Shown here piece after piece: positions 1 to 8,085 of a DNA stretch of 58,673 nt; the stretch's first letter is position 1, and each line of letters opens with the position of its first letter. The translations under genes and the position numbers were made by a program. Below the pieces are notes generated by a model. The model was not told the DNA's origin. It searched no databases and saw only the letters and a list, made by a program, of their open reading frames with translations. This DNA comes from Alphaproteobacteria bacterium. Its GTDB lineage: Bacteria; Pseudomonadota; Alphaproteobacteria; Bin95. The stretch is taken from NCBI GenBank assembly GCA_022826185.1, contig JAJDVH010000011.1, forward strand, positions 1-58,673, written 5' to 3'.

Positions 1-86
1 CACAGAAAGCGCATCGACCGCCTCATCGCACACAACATCCCACCCCCAAAATGCAACAGCCAAACCGCCTTTCAATGGACCCAAAC

Positions 87-248
87 CTAAACCGGACAGC
101 CGTGGACTTGTTCCGGGCATGACGGAGGGGAGCGTTCGGGCGCGACGAAAAGCGAGGGGACAGGAGACGTTGCGCGCGCCCAAAACTCCCGCTCGGCTTC
201 GCCCAATGGCTAAACCGGGCAGCAGTGAATTTGTCCGGGCATGACGGG
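87..248 (+). repeat. Direct repeat pair in leading intergenic DNA
   Basis: Two similar units of about 39 bp lie at 87-125 and 210-248. Both read roughly CTAAACCGG-CAGC-GTG, then TTGT-CCGGGCATGACGG. The 1-275 stretch has no convincing gene. The 3' end of the acyl-CoA ligase starts at 276. The units look like a dispersed intergenic element, but with two copies visible I cannot define its ends or function. Confidence 0.5.
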
Positions 249-275
249 AAGAGGGTCGGGGCGCCGGTTTCCCCC

Positions 276-1907
276 TCACGCGGTCGGCAGGACGTAGTCC
301 TTGAAGTCGTCGCGGAGCTTGGTCTTCAGCAGCTTGCCGGTGGCCGTGTGCGGCAGTTCGTCCACGAACACGACATCGTCCGGCTTCCACCAGCGCGCGA
401 TCTTGCCGTCGTACCAGTCGAGCAGGTCCGACTTTTCCAGCGCCGCGCCTTCTTCCCTGACGGCAATGAGCAGCGGGCGCTCGTCCCAGTGCGGGTGGGC
501 GACGGCGATGACGGCCGCCTCCACGACCGCGGGATGATCGACGGCGATGTTCTCCAGGTCGATGGAGCTGATCCACTCGCCGCCCGACTTGATGACATCC
601 TTGGTCCGGTCGGTGATGCGCATGTAGCCGTCGCCGTCGAGTGTGGCCACATCGCCGGTGGAGAACCAGCCGTCGGCGGTATGGGCATCCGACAGGTCCT
701 GCCGGTGGTAGGCGTTCGCGATCCAGTAGCCGCGCACCTGCAGGTCGCCGAAGGCCACGCCGTCACGGGCAAGCTCCCCGCCATCGTCGCCGACGATGCG
801 CATGTCCACGCCGAAGATCGGCCGGCCCTGCTTCTCGGCCAGGTCCAGCCAGGCGCTCTCATCGAGTTCCTCATGCTTGGCGAGCGGCGTGTTGACCGTG
901 CCGAGCGGCGACATCTCGGTCATGCCCCAGGCATGGCGGACGATGGCGCCGTAATCGCGCTTGAAGGTTTCGATCATCGAGCGGGGCACGGCCGAGCCGC
1001 CGATCACGACATTGGCAAGCGGCCGGATGTCCTTGCCCGAACGCTTGAGATAGTCGAGCAGCATCAGCCAGATCGTCGGCACGGCCGCCGTCATCGTCAC
1101 GCCTTCGCCGGTAATCAGCGCCTGGACGCTCTCGCCGTCGAGATGCGGCCCCGGCAGCACCAGCTTCGCGCCCGCCATGGTCGCCACGTAAGGGATGCCC
1201 CAGGCATTGGCGTGGAACATCGGGACCACCGGCATAACCGTATCGCGCGCCGAGATATTCATGCAGTCCGGCCCGATGGAGGCATAGCTGTGCAGGATGT
1301 TGCCGCGATGGCTGTAGAGCACGCCCTTGGGGTTGCCGGTCGTGCCCGATGTGTAGCAGAGCGAAGAGGCGGTCCGCTCGTCGAAGCTCGGCCAGGAGAA
1401 CACCGGGTCCTGCGCGGCGACCAGCGTGTCGTAGGACAGGAGGTCGAAATGCTCGCTCTCCGGCAGGCTCGCCTCGTCGCAAAGCACGACGACCGTCCGC
1501 ACGGTATCGGCGATCTCCGACGCGAAGCTCTCCAGCAACGGGACGAAGCCCGCCTCGACGAAGAGAACGCGGTCGTTGGCATGGTTGACGATATAGGCGA
1601 GCTGTTCGGCATAAAGGCGCGGGTTGATGGTGTGGCAAATGGCGCCGATCCCCGATACCGCGTAGTAGATCTCGAAATGCCGCCTCGTGTTCCAGGCCAG
1701 GGTGCCGACCGTGTCGCCGAAGCCGATGCCGAGCTCGCCGAGCGCATTGGCGAGCCGCTTCGCTTCGGCCTGGGCGTCGGCGTAGCTGTAGCGGTGCAGG
1801 CCGCCCTCGACATTGTGGGTCACGATCTCCGTCCCGCCGTGATATTCGGCGGCGAAATCGATCAGGGACGAGATCAGCATGGGCCGGTCCATGATCAAGC
1901 CGTGCAT
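276..1907 (-). CDS. Acyl-CoA synthetase (AMP-forming), long-chain type
   Basis: 543 aa. An ANL-superfamily enzyme that adenylates a carboxylic acid and transfers it to CoA. Visible motifs are the P-loop-like YTSGTTGNPKGV, the A8 region STGDVATLDGDGYMRITDR followed by K-SGGEWIS, and the C-terminal lysine motif TATGKLLKTKLR, so the adenylation and thioesterification lobes are both complete. I start it at the ATG at 1907 because GGAGG lies 10 nt upstream; the open frame runs on to 2288, but that extension overlaps the divergent ABC gene and does not look like protein. Substrate is unknown. It resembles the FadD3/'long-chain fatty acid-CoA ligase' branch (GVDMRIVGDDG, SSIDLENIA), which acts on medium-chain, aromatic or long-chain acids. 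It is transcribed away from the neighbouring ABC ATPase, with 73 bp between the starts. Confidence 0.9.
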   Translation of the reverse strand: MHGLIMDRPMLISSLIDFAAEYHGGTEIVTHNVEGGLHRYSYADAQAEAKRLANALGELGIGFGDTVGTLAWNTRRHFEIYYAVSGIGAICHTINPRLYAEQLAYIVNHANDRVLFVEAGFVPLLESFASEIADTVRTVVVLCDEASLPESEHFDLLSYDTLVAAQDPVFSWPSFDERTASSLCYTSGTTGNPKGVLYSHRGNILHSYASIGPDCMNISARDTVMPVVPMFHANAWGIPYVATMAGAKLVLPGPHLDGESVQALITGEGVTMTAAVPTIWLMLLDYLKRSGKDIRPLANVVIGGSAVPRSMIETFKRDYGAIVRHAWGMTEMSPLGTVNTPLAKHEELDESAWLDLAEKQGRPIFGVDMRIVGDDGGELARDGVAFGDLQVRGYWIANAYHRQDLSDAHTADGWFSTGDVATLDGDGYMRITDRTKDVIKSGGEWISSIDLENIAVDHPAVVEAAVIAVAHPHWDERPLLIAVREEGAALEKSDLLDWYDGKIARWWKPDDVVFVDELPHTATGKLLKTKLRDDFKDYVLPTA

Positions 1908-1980
1908 CGGTGCTATTCCTCCAGCAGACATGCGCCGTCCGCATTTATAGCGGCAGCCGGCGGCGAACGGGAGCGATGCA

Positions 1981-2946
1981 ATGCCCCTGCTTGAGGTGGA
2001 GAACCTCCGGGTCGAGTTTCCGACCAGGCGCGGCGTGCTGGTCGCCGTGGACGACATCTCGTTCGCGATAGAGGAGGGCGAGGTGCTGGGCGTGGTCGGC
2101 GAGTCGGGCGCCGGCAAGTCGCTCACCGGCATGTCGATCATCGGCCTGCTGGAGCCGCCGGGACGGATCGCGGCGGGGCGCGTCCGCCTGGCAGGGCAGC
2201 GCATCGACAACCTGGCGCCGGAAGCGATGCGGCGCGTGCGCGGCAAGCAGATCGGCGCCGTCTTCCAGGACCCGCTGACGAGCCTCAACCCGCTCTACAC
2301 CGTCGGCCGCCAGCTGACGGAGACGATTTCGACCCATCTCGACTTGGGCGAGCGGCCGGCGCGGGCCCGCGCGCTCGACTTGCTGTCCGAGGTCGGCATC
2401 CCGGCCCCCGACCGGCGCATCGACAGCTATCCGCACGAGTTTTCCGGCGGCATGCGCCAGCGCGTGGTGATCGCGCTTGCGCTGGCGGCCAATCCGCGCC
2501 TCGTCATCGCCGACGAGCCCACGACCGCTCTCGATGTGTCGATCCAGGCGCAGATCATCGCGCTGCTGAAGCGCCTCTGCCGCGAGCATGGCACGGCGGT
2601 CATGCTGGTGACGCACGATATGGGCGTGATCGCGGAGACCGCCGACCGGGTGGCGGTGATGTATGCCGGACGCATCGCTGAGATCGGCCCGGTGCGCGAC
2701 GTCATCCAGGCGCCGCGGCACCCCTATACCGAGGGCCTGATGGGCTCGATCCCGAGCATGGCCGAGCGCCGGGACCGGCTGGTCCAGATCGAGGGCGCGA
2801 TGCCGCGCCTGACCGAAATCCCGCCCGGCTGCGCCTTCGGCCCCCGCTGCCCGAAGGTCTTTGCGCGCTGCGCCGGCGAACGCCCGGACCTGCTGGCGAC
2901 AAAAGGCCCCAGCCGCGCCGCATGCTGGCTTTACGACGGCGGGTGA
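1981..2946 (+). CDS. ABC transporter ATP-binding protein, DppD/OppD type
   Basis: 321 aa. Cytoplasmic ATPase of a dipeptide/oligopeptide/nickel-type importer. Walker A GESGAGKS (about residues 40-47), Q-loop, signature FSGGMRQR, and Walker B LVIADEPTTALDV are all intact. The C-terminal family extension carries the expected Cys-rich segment PPGCAFGPRCPKVFARC, typical of the OppD/DppD branch that can bind an Fe-S cluster. A family-5 solute-binding protein gene follows at 3287, but there are no permease genes (dppB, dppC) and no second ATPase (dppF) in the window. The protein therefore must borrow membrane subunits encoded elsewhere, or the operon is incomplete. Confidence 0.9.
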   Translation: MPLLEVENLRVEFPTRRGVLVAVDDISFAIEEGEVLGVVGESGAGKSLTGMSIIGLLEPPGRIAAGRVRLAGQRIDNLAPEAMRRVRGKQIGAVFQDPLTSLNPLYTVGRQLTETISTHLDLGERPARARALDLLSEVGIPAPDRRIDSYPHEFSGGMRQRVVIALALAANPRLVIADEPTTALDVSIQAQIIALLKRLCREHGTAVMLVTHDMGVIAETADRVAVMYAGRIAEIGPVRDVIQAPRHPYTEGLMGSIPSMAERRDRLVQIEGAMPRLTEIPPGCAFGPRCPKVFARCAGERPDLLATKGPSRAACWLYDGG

Positions 2947-2998
2947 GGTACCGACCGTCCGGGACGGCCGGCAGGATTGTGGAGAGAGCTGCTTTCTC

Positions 2999-3130
2999 AC
3001 CGTCGGTTTTCTCGATGGCGGGATAGTGATTCTTGTCCGGACACCGCGGCGGACTGCGCAGCGGATAATCAGCATGAGGAAGGCCAATGAACGGGAACGA
3101 CGACTCTACGGCCCGAGACTTCGACCCTGA
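2999..3130 (+). pseudogene. brnT toxin fragment (C-terminal part)
   Basis: In the frame ending at the TGA at 3128-3130, the translation VGFLDGGIVILVR followed by RIISMRKANERERRLYGP matches the C-terminal half of BrnT ribonuclease toxins. The intact BrnT at 53687 has IYTWRGRRRRIISARRAKRNERKEYHF in the same place. The first half of the toxin (the WD/KHG region) is missing, so this is a decayed copy. It overlaps the brnA fragment just as intact brnT/brnA genes overlap. Confidence 0.6.
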
Positions 3131-3227
3131 CACGGCTCCCGACCTGTCGAAAGGCAGGTGGCCGGAGAAGTTCGCCAAAGCAAGGGTCAGGCGCGGAAGT
3201 GATTCGGGAGCGGCGCGGAATCCATGA
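3087..3227 (+). pseudogene. brnA antitoxin fragment (N-terminal part)
   Basis: A 46-codon frame from the ATG at 3087 reads DFDPDTAPDLSKGRWPEKF, then AKARVRRG. This is the N-terminal segment of BrnA antitoxins that precedes their ribbon-helix-helix DNA-binding domain. The DNA-binding half is absent: after RRG the frame runs into GSDSGAARNP and stops. Together with the adjoining toxin fragment it shows that a brnT/brnA module once stood between the ABC ATPase and the solute-binding protein genes. It is too short to bind DNA as a normal BrnA. Confidence 0.55.
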
Positions 3228-3286
3228 CAATGGGCGGAATTCCGGGCTAGGTTCCGCACCGCAAACAATCCCGAGAGGCTCCGAGG

Positions 3287-4861
3287 ATGCGACTCCGAAC
3301 TGCAGCGGCGGCGCTTGCCGCAACCATGGCCCTGGCGATGCCCGCCGGCGCCAAGACCTTCACCTGGTCGTTCCAGGGCGACGCGCAGGCGCTCGACCCC
3401 TATGTGCTGAACGAAACCTTCACGCTCGGCCTGCTCGGCAATGTCTATGAAGGACTGATACGCCGGGGCCCCGACCTCCAGATCGAGCCCGCGCTCGCGG
3501 AACGCTGGGAGATCGTGGAGCCGAACCGGTGGCGCTTCTATCTCAGGCAGGGCGTCGTGTTCCACAACGGCAACCCGTTCAATGCCGACGACGTGGTCTT
3601 TTCCGCCGACCGCGTGCGCGCCGAGGGATCCGACCTGACGACCCGCATCGCCAAGAGCGTCAAGGTCGAGAAGGTCGATGACTACACGGTCGATTTCGTG
3701 ACCGACGGCCCCAACCCGATCCTGCATTCGGAATGGGCGACCTGGTACATCATGGACAAGGAGTGGGCGGAAGCGAACAACGCCGCCTCGCCGACCTCGC
3801 TCGCCGAAGGCACGGACAATTTCGCCGCCTTCAACGCCAATGGCACCGGCCCCTTCAAGGTCGTCAAGCGCGAAACCGACGTGGAGACGGTGCTGGAGCC
3901 GCATGATGGCTGGTGGGACACGCCGAAGCACAACCTGACGCGCGTCGTGTTCAAGCCGATCGGCTCCGATGCGACCCGCGTCGCCGCGCTGCTCTCCGGC
4001 GAGATCGACATGGCCTATCCCGTGCCGGTGCAGGACATCAAGCGCGTGGACGGCAATGACGGCACCTCGGTGCTGATAGGCCCGGAACTGCGCACGATCT
4101 TCCTCGGCCTCGACATCGCCCGCGACGAGCTTCTCTATTCGAGCGTCAAGGGAGCCAACCCGTTCAAGGATGTGCGGGTGCGGCAGGCCTTCTATCACGC
4201 GATCAATATCGACGCGATCCGCAAGAAGGTCATGCGCCGCCTGTCCGATCCTTCGGCGCTGATGATCTCGCCGAAGCTCTTCCCGCATGCGCCCGGCATC
4301 GAGCGCCTCGCCTACGATCCGGACAAGGCGAAATCGCTGCTGGCCGAAGCGGGTTACGCCGAGGGCTTCGAGGTCGGCATGAACTGCCCCAACAACCGCT
4401 ATGTCAATGACGAGCAGATCTGCATCGCCATTACCTCGATGCTCGCCAAGGTCGGCATCGAGGTGAACCTGGTGGCGGAGCCGAAGGCGCTGTTCTTCAA
4501 GAAGATCCTGGGGCCGAATTACGACACCAGCTTCTTCCTGCTCGGCTGGACGCCCGGTTCGTTCGACAGCTGGAACGTGCTCTACAACCTGCTGAATTGC
4601 CGGGAGGATACCGGGCGCGGCAAGTTCAATGTCGGCGGCTACTGCAACAAGGAAGTCGATGCGCTGACCGACAGGATCAAGGTCTCGACCGACGAGGCGG
4701 AGCGCAACGCCATGATCGCGAAGGCCTACGAGATCGCCGCGTCGGAAGTCGGGACGATTCCGCTGCACCAGCAGGGACTTGCGTGGGGCAAGAGCGATGC
4801 CGTCGAGCTCGCCCAGCGGGCCGACAACCAGTTCATGCTCTACTATGTGGTGAAGAACTGA
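3287..4861 (+). CDS. ABC transporter solute-binding protein, family 5 (peptide-type)
   Basis: 524 aa. Periplasmic binding protein of the DppA/OppA family. A Sec signal peptide (MRLRTAAAALAATMALAMP then AGA) is cleaved near residue 22. The family-5 signature is recognisable around GLLGNVYEGLIRRGPDLQIE and LAERWEIVEPNRWRFYLRQG (the usual L-A--W--------F-LR-GV-FH-G block), followed by F-ADDVVFS. Length is normal for the family. It lies 340 bp after the ATPase gene, with brnT/brnA debris in between, so it may have its own promoter. Substrate could be a peptide, opine, nickel chelate or glutathione; the sequence does not decide. Confidence 0.9.
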   Translation: MRLRTAAAALAATMALAMPAGAKTFTWSFQGDAQALDPYVLNETFTLGLLGNVYEGLIRRGPDLQIEPALAERWEIVEPNRWRFYLRQGVVFHNGNPFNADDVVFSADRVRAEGSDLTTRIAKSVKVEKVDDYTVDFVTDGPNPILHSEWATWYIMDKEWAEANNAASPTSLAEGTDNFAAFNANGTGPFKVVKRETDVETVLEPHDGWWDTPKHNLTRVVFKPIGSDATRVAALLSGEIDMAYPVPVQDIKRVDGNDGTSVLIGPELRTIFLGLDIARDELLYSSVKGANPFKDVRVRQAFYHAINIDAIRKKVMRRLSDPSALMISPKLFPHAPGIERLAYDPDKAKSLLAEAGYAEGFEVGMNCPNNRYVNDEQICIAITSMLAKVGIEVNLVAEPKALFFKKILGPNYDTSFFLLGWTPGSFDSWNVLYNLLNCREDTGRGKFNVGGYCNKEVDALTDRIKVSTDEAERNAMIAKAYEIAASEVGTIPLHQQGLAWGKSDAVELAQRADNQFMLYYVVKN

Positions 4862-4923
4862 CGACCGGCGGGGGAGGGCGGGGCCTTGCCGCCGGCCCTC
4901 CCCATGCCCAGATGGGCCCTGCC

Positions 4924-5352
4924 ATGACGGACGCGCTTTTCAGGCTCTATACGCGCGACATCCTCCGCCTTGCCGGGTCGATTTCCCGGGTGGGGACCCT
5001 GGATGACGCGGACGGAGCGGCGACGCGCACCAGCCGGCTCTGCGGCAGCTCGATGACCGTCGAGATTGCGGTCGCGGACGGCCGCATCGCGGACTATGCG
5101 CAGCGCATCCGGGCCTGCGCCTTCGGCCAGGCCTCGGCGGCGCTCTTCGCGGAAGCGGCTCCCGGCCGCAGCGCGGCGGAGGTCGAGGCGGGACGCGCCC
5201 GGATCGAGGCTTTCCTGAAGGGCGGGGCGGCGCCGGAGGGCATCTGGAGCGCGTTCGAGCGCCTTGAACCTGTGCGCGAAGTGACGGCGCGGCACGGCGC
5301 GGTATTGCTGCCTTTCGAAACGACCCTGGCGGCGCTTCAGGCCGCGGCGTAG
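4924..5352 (+). CDS. NifU/IscU-like iron-sulfur scaffold family protein
   Basis: 142 aa. It resembles the NifU N-terminal/IscU scaffold fold on which Fe-S clusters are assembled. Two of the ligand cysteines are visible in LCGSSMTVEIAV and RACAFGQASAALFAEA; the usual third cysteine near the end is not evident, and the protein is a diverged alphaproteobacterial version often annotated only as 'iron-sulfur cluster assembly scaffold protein'. The start at 4924 is favoured; an in-frame ATG at 4912 is an alternative. The end overlaps the convergent Rieske oxygenase by 16 bp, so it may serve that or other Fe-S enzymes, but this is only context. Confidence 0.75.
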   Translation: MTDALFRLYTRDILRLAGSISRVGTLDDADGAATRTSRLCGSSMTVEIAVADGRIADYAQRIRACAFGQASAALFAEAAPGRSAAEVEAGRARIEAFLKGGAAPEGIWSAFERLEPVREVTARHGAVLLPFETTLAALQAAA

Positions 5353-6485
5353 CGGTTCACCGTGGTTTCGAAATGGGCGACGGCCGGTTCGTTGCGGCCG
5401 ATGGTGACATGCGCGTTGACCCCGGCGGCGAACCCCGCCTGGATCGTCTCGCCGGTCGGAAAGTCCTCCTCGATCACGGTACGCACCGCCAGATCGACAT
5501 TCCTGTCCCAGTGGATGCGCGCCTTCTCGCTGCGCGCCGGCTCCGGGATGTAGAAGTCGAAAAACACGGTGGATTCGCCCGCTTCGCCGCCCCTTTTGGG
5601 GAAGCAGCGCCAGACCTCCATATGGTCCTTCTGGACGATGAAGGCGGTGTTCGGGAAAAACACATAGACGAGCGCGGAGTTGTCCACGAGGTCCCAGTCC
5701 TCCGGCGGCTTCTCGCGCATGTCGCGCAGGCCGTGCCGGGGCAGGACCTCGCGAAGGTGGGGGCCGAAGCCGTCATAAAGGCAGAGGTTGCCGATGAAGA
5801 TCGGGCCGACGGTGTTCTTGTGCAGGAACGGAAAGTGGTACGGCTCCAGAAAGGTATCGACGGCGATCTTCCAGTTCATCGCGAAGTCGAAACGCCGGCT
5901 GGAGTAGGGCGTCCAGCCACCCAGCCCGTACGGCGTGAACTCGGCGCTCATGCCTTCGAGCAGACTGTCGACGTCGAACGCCTCGCCCGGCGTCGCCTGA
6001 ACGAAGACCATCCCGCGCTCTTCCGCCACCGGCACTGCCGCCAGGCGATGGTCGGCCCGCTCGACACCGGGAAAATTGCGTTCGTCCGGCAACCCGATCA
6101 GGCGTCCGTCGAGGTCGTAGGTCCAGCCGTGGTAAGGGCAGGTGAACGAGGCGGCGCCGCAGCCGCGGCCCTCGGCCAGTTTCGCTCCCCGGTGGCGGCA
6201 GACATTGGCGAACGCCCTGAGCCGCCCGTCGCGGCCCCGGACAATCAGAACCGGAATGCCGGTCTCGTCGCTCGTGATCCAGTCGCCGGGCTCCGGCAGC
6301 AGGCCCGAAAGGCCGACGAAAAGCGGGCGGCGCTGGAACAGCTCGCGCGACTCCCGCGCGGCGCGTTCGGGGCAGGTATAGGCGTCGACCGGTTGCCGGA
6401 CGACCTCGGGCCACACATCCGTCGTTCCCGCATCGAGATGGGCGAACAGCCGCCGGGACAGTTCCTGTTGAAGCTCAGCCTGCAT
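5337..6485 (-). CDS. Rieske-type aromatic ring-hydroxylating oxygenase, alpha subunit
   Basis: 382 aa. The N-terminal Rieske domain has the [2Fe-2S] ligands C96-x-H98 in NVCRHRGAK and C116-x2-H119 in FTCPYHGW. The C-terminal catalytic domain has the mononuclear iron motif in NWKIAVDTFLEPYHFPFLHK (Asp...Glu, His, His). Enzymes of this family hydroxylate aromatic or quaternary ammonium substrates using O2 and electrons from a separate reductase, which is not in the window. Its start overlaps the stop of the MBL-MazG gene by 11 bp, so it is probably the last gene of the long minus-strand operon. Substrate unknown. Confidence 0.88.
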   Translation of the reverse strand: MQAELQQELSRRLFAHLDAGTTDVWPEVVRQPVDAYTCPERAARESRELFQRRPLFVGLSGLLPEPGDWITSDETGIPVLIVRGRDGRLRAFANVCRHRGAKLAEGRGCGAASFTCPYHGWTYDLDGRLIGLPDERNFPGVERADHRLAAVPVAEERGMVFVQATPGEAFDVDSLLEGMSAEFTPYGLGGWTPYSSRRFDFAMNWKIAVDTFLEPYHFPFLHKNTVGPIFIGNLCLYDGFGPHLREVLPRHGLRDMREKPPEDWDLVDNSALVYVFFPNTAFIVQKDHMEVWRCFPKRGGEAGESTVFFDFYIPEPARSEKARIHWDRNVDLAVRTVIEEDFPTGETIQAGFAAGVNAHVTIGRNEPAVAHFETTVNRYAAA

Positions 6486-8085
6486 CCCGTTCTTCCCGTT
6501 TGGCGCGCTCCCACAGGCGGTCCAGCGCGGATAGCGGCGCGGTCTTCATCGCCAGGCCCTGCTCTTGCGCCAGGGCTTCGACCCGGCGGAAGCGTTTCTC
6601 GAACCGGGCATTCGCGTCCCGCAGTGCCGTTTCCGGCGCGACATCGAGCTTACGCGCGAGATTGACGGCCGAAAAGAGCAAGTCGCCAAGCTCGGCCGGA
6701 ATGTCGGCGTCGGGCGCCGCCAGTTCGGCAAGCTCTTCGCGAACCTTGTCAAAGACGGGCGCGGCCGTCGGCCAGTCGAAGCCGACACGCGCCGCGCGGC
6801 GTTGCAGCTTCTCGGCGCGCAGAAGCGCGGGCAGGGCGGCGGGCACGTCGTCGAGGGCGCTCGCGCGTGCGTTTCCGCGCGCTGCCGCCTTTCGCTGCCG
6901 CTCCCGCTCTTTATGAGCTTCCCAATTGGCGATCTGCTGATTTGCGTCGGCAGCGTTGTCGCCGCCGAAGACATGGGGATGGCGCGCGATCATCTTGGCT
7001 GCGATCGCGTTGACGACATCGGTGAAGGCGAACGCGCCGCGTTCCTCGGCCATGCGGGCATGAAACACGACCTGGAGGAGCAGGTCGCCAAGCTCGTCCC
7101 GCAATGCCTCCAGGTCGCCGGACCGAATTGCATCTTCGACCTCGTAGGCTTCCTCAACCGTGTAGGGCGCAATGGTCTCGAAGCTCTGCTCGATATCCCA
7201 GGGACAGCCGATGCTCGGCGCCCGAAGGGTGGCCATGATTTCGAGAAGGGAATCAACAGGTTGCGATCTCGTAATCGCATAATGTATATTATGGGAAATT
7301 ATGGCCGGTGCATTCGGGGTTATCTGAAGGGTCATGCCGTCGATGCCGGGCTCGACGCCCTCCGGCAGCTCGGCAACCAGCGTCCGGTAATCCATAAAGT
7401 GGTTGAGATGCGTGAGCACCACACGCCTGGGTCCGAGTCGTTCCACCCATTCAAGAACGACCGGCAGGAAAGCATGGTTTCCACTTGGGAAATCCGCATG
7501 GCCTGCCCCGACGATCCAGGTCTCCACGCCCGCCAGCGCCGCGAATGCGGCTTCATCGAGATGTGAAACGTCGGTGCTGTAAGCGAAAGACCCGATTCTG
7601 AGCCCCGTGGACCGGCCCTGCCCGTGTTGCTGCTCGAATGTGCGGAACGAAATGCCGGCGACCTCGAAGCAGTTCTCCACCGGCCGCGCATTCACGCACG
7701 GCCTGAAATATGGCGGCCCGTCAACGGGTTCCCGGAAAGCGTATGGAAACCGCTGCCGGATCCGGTCCAGCACTTCCGCGCGCCCGTACACATCGATGGG
7801 GCCACCGCGCTCGGTGCAGAGCGACTTCAGGTCGTCTATACCGTGAATATGGTCGGCATGCGCATGCGTGTAGATGACAGCATCCAGCCGGCCGCCACCG
7901 ACGGAAAGCCACTGAACGCGGAAATCGGGTCCGGTATCGACGACGATTCGTGCGCCGTTCGCCTCGATCAGGATCGAAGGCCGCAAGCGGCGATTCCGCG
8001 GATCGTCCCGATCGCAAGCGCCCCAGTCACCGCTTGCGATCGGGACGCCGGCCGAGCCGCCGCAGCCGAGGACGGTTACGCGCAA
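6475..8085 (-). CDS. MBL-fold hydrolase fused in frame to MazG pyrophosphohydrolase
   Basis: 536 aa, one uninterrupted frame. Residues 1 to about 255 are a PhnP-like metallo-beta-lactamase-fold hydrolase: GCGGSAGVP at the start, the metal motif THAHADHIHG, then GAGHADFPSGNHA and VVLTHLNHFMDY. Residues about 276-536 are a complete two-domain MazG nucleoside-triphosphate pyrophosphohydrolase: LRAPSIGCPWDIEQSFETI, EEAYEVEDAI, ELGDLLLQVVFHA, and the second metal site EELAELAAPDADIPAELGDL. In most alphaproteobacteria these are two genes. The linker is encoded by a dif-like recombination site (residues 263-271). No ATG/GTG/TTG in frame would restore a full separate mazG; the next Met (MATLRAP) lacks a ribosome-binding site. 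Start at 8085 overlaps tatD by 10 bp. MazG cleans up aberrant dNTPs; the MBL half probably acts on phosphoester or phosphonate-type substrates. Confidence 0.85.
   Translation of the reverse strand: MRVTVLGCGGSAGVPIASGDWGACDRDDPRNRRLRPSILIEANGARIVVDTGPDFRVQWLSVGGGRLDAVIYTHAHADHIHGIDDLKSLCTERGGPIDVYGRAEVLDRIRQRFPYAFREPVDGPPYFRPCVNARPVENCFEVAGISFRTFEQQHGQGRSTGLRIGSFAYSTDVSHLDEAAFAALAGVETWIVGAGHADFPSGNHAFLPVVLEWVERLGPRRVVLTHLNHFMDYRTLVAELPEGVEPGIDGMTLQITPNAPAIISHNIHYAITRSQPVDSLLEIMATLRAPSIGCPWDIEQSFETIAPYTVEEAYEVEDAIRSGDLEALRDELGDLLLQVVFHARMAEERGAFAFTDVVNAIAAKMIARHPHVFGGDNAADANQQIANWEAHKERERQRKAAARGNARASALDDVPAALPALLRAEKLQRRAARVGFDWPTAAPVFDKVREELAELAAPDADIPAELGDLLFSAVNLARKLDVAPETALRDANARFEKRFRRVEALAQEQGLAMKTAPLSALDRLWERAKREERDAG
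7272..7299. other. dif: Candidate chromosomal dif site (XerC/XerD)
   Basis: Left arm TAATCGCATAA, centre TGTATA, right arm TTATGGGAAAT. Compared with the Escherichia coli dif (left arm GGTGCGCATAA, same centre, right arm TTATGTTAAAT), 22 of 28 bases agree, including the whole central region and the inner palindrome CATAAT-GTAT-ATTATG. dif is where XerC/XerD resolve chromosome dimers and normally marks the replication terminus. The AT-rich 28 bp stand out in very GC-rich coding DNA. Genes to the right are mostly on the minus strand, and several to the left are on plus, as expected of convergent replichores. It could instead be a dif-like site used by a mobile element, but I see no integrated element here. 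Confidence 0.75.

Noticed and set aside
225-1994. Plus-strand open frame of about 590 codons opposite the acyl-CoA ligase
   Set aside because: It mirrors the ligase on the minus strand, which has all ANL motifs. The plus-strand product is Arg/Gly/Asp-rich with no domain and no ribosome-binding site.
6475-7280. Separate mazG gene starting near the dif-like site
   Set aside because: The ATG inside the site is in a different frame, and the first in-frame Met (MATLRAP) would cut conserved MazG residues and has no ribosome-binding site.
7272-7299. Operator or transcription-factor palindrome rather than dif
   Set aside because: The agreement with XerC and XerD arms and the identical 6-bp centre is far more specific than a generic palindrome, and no gene start is nearby.
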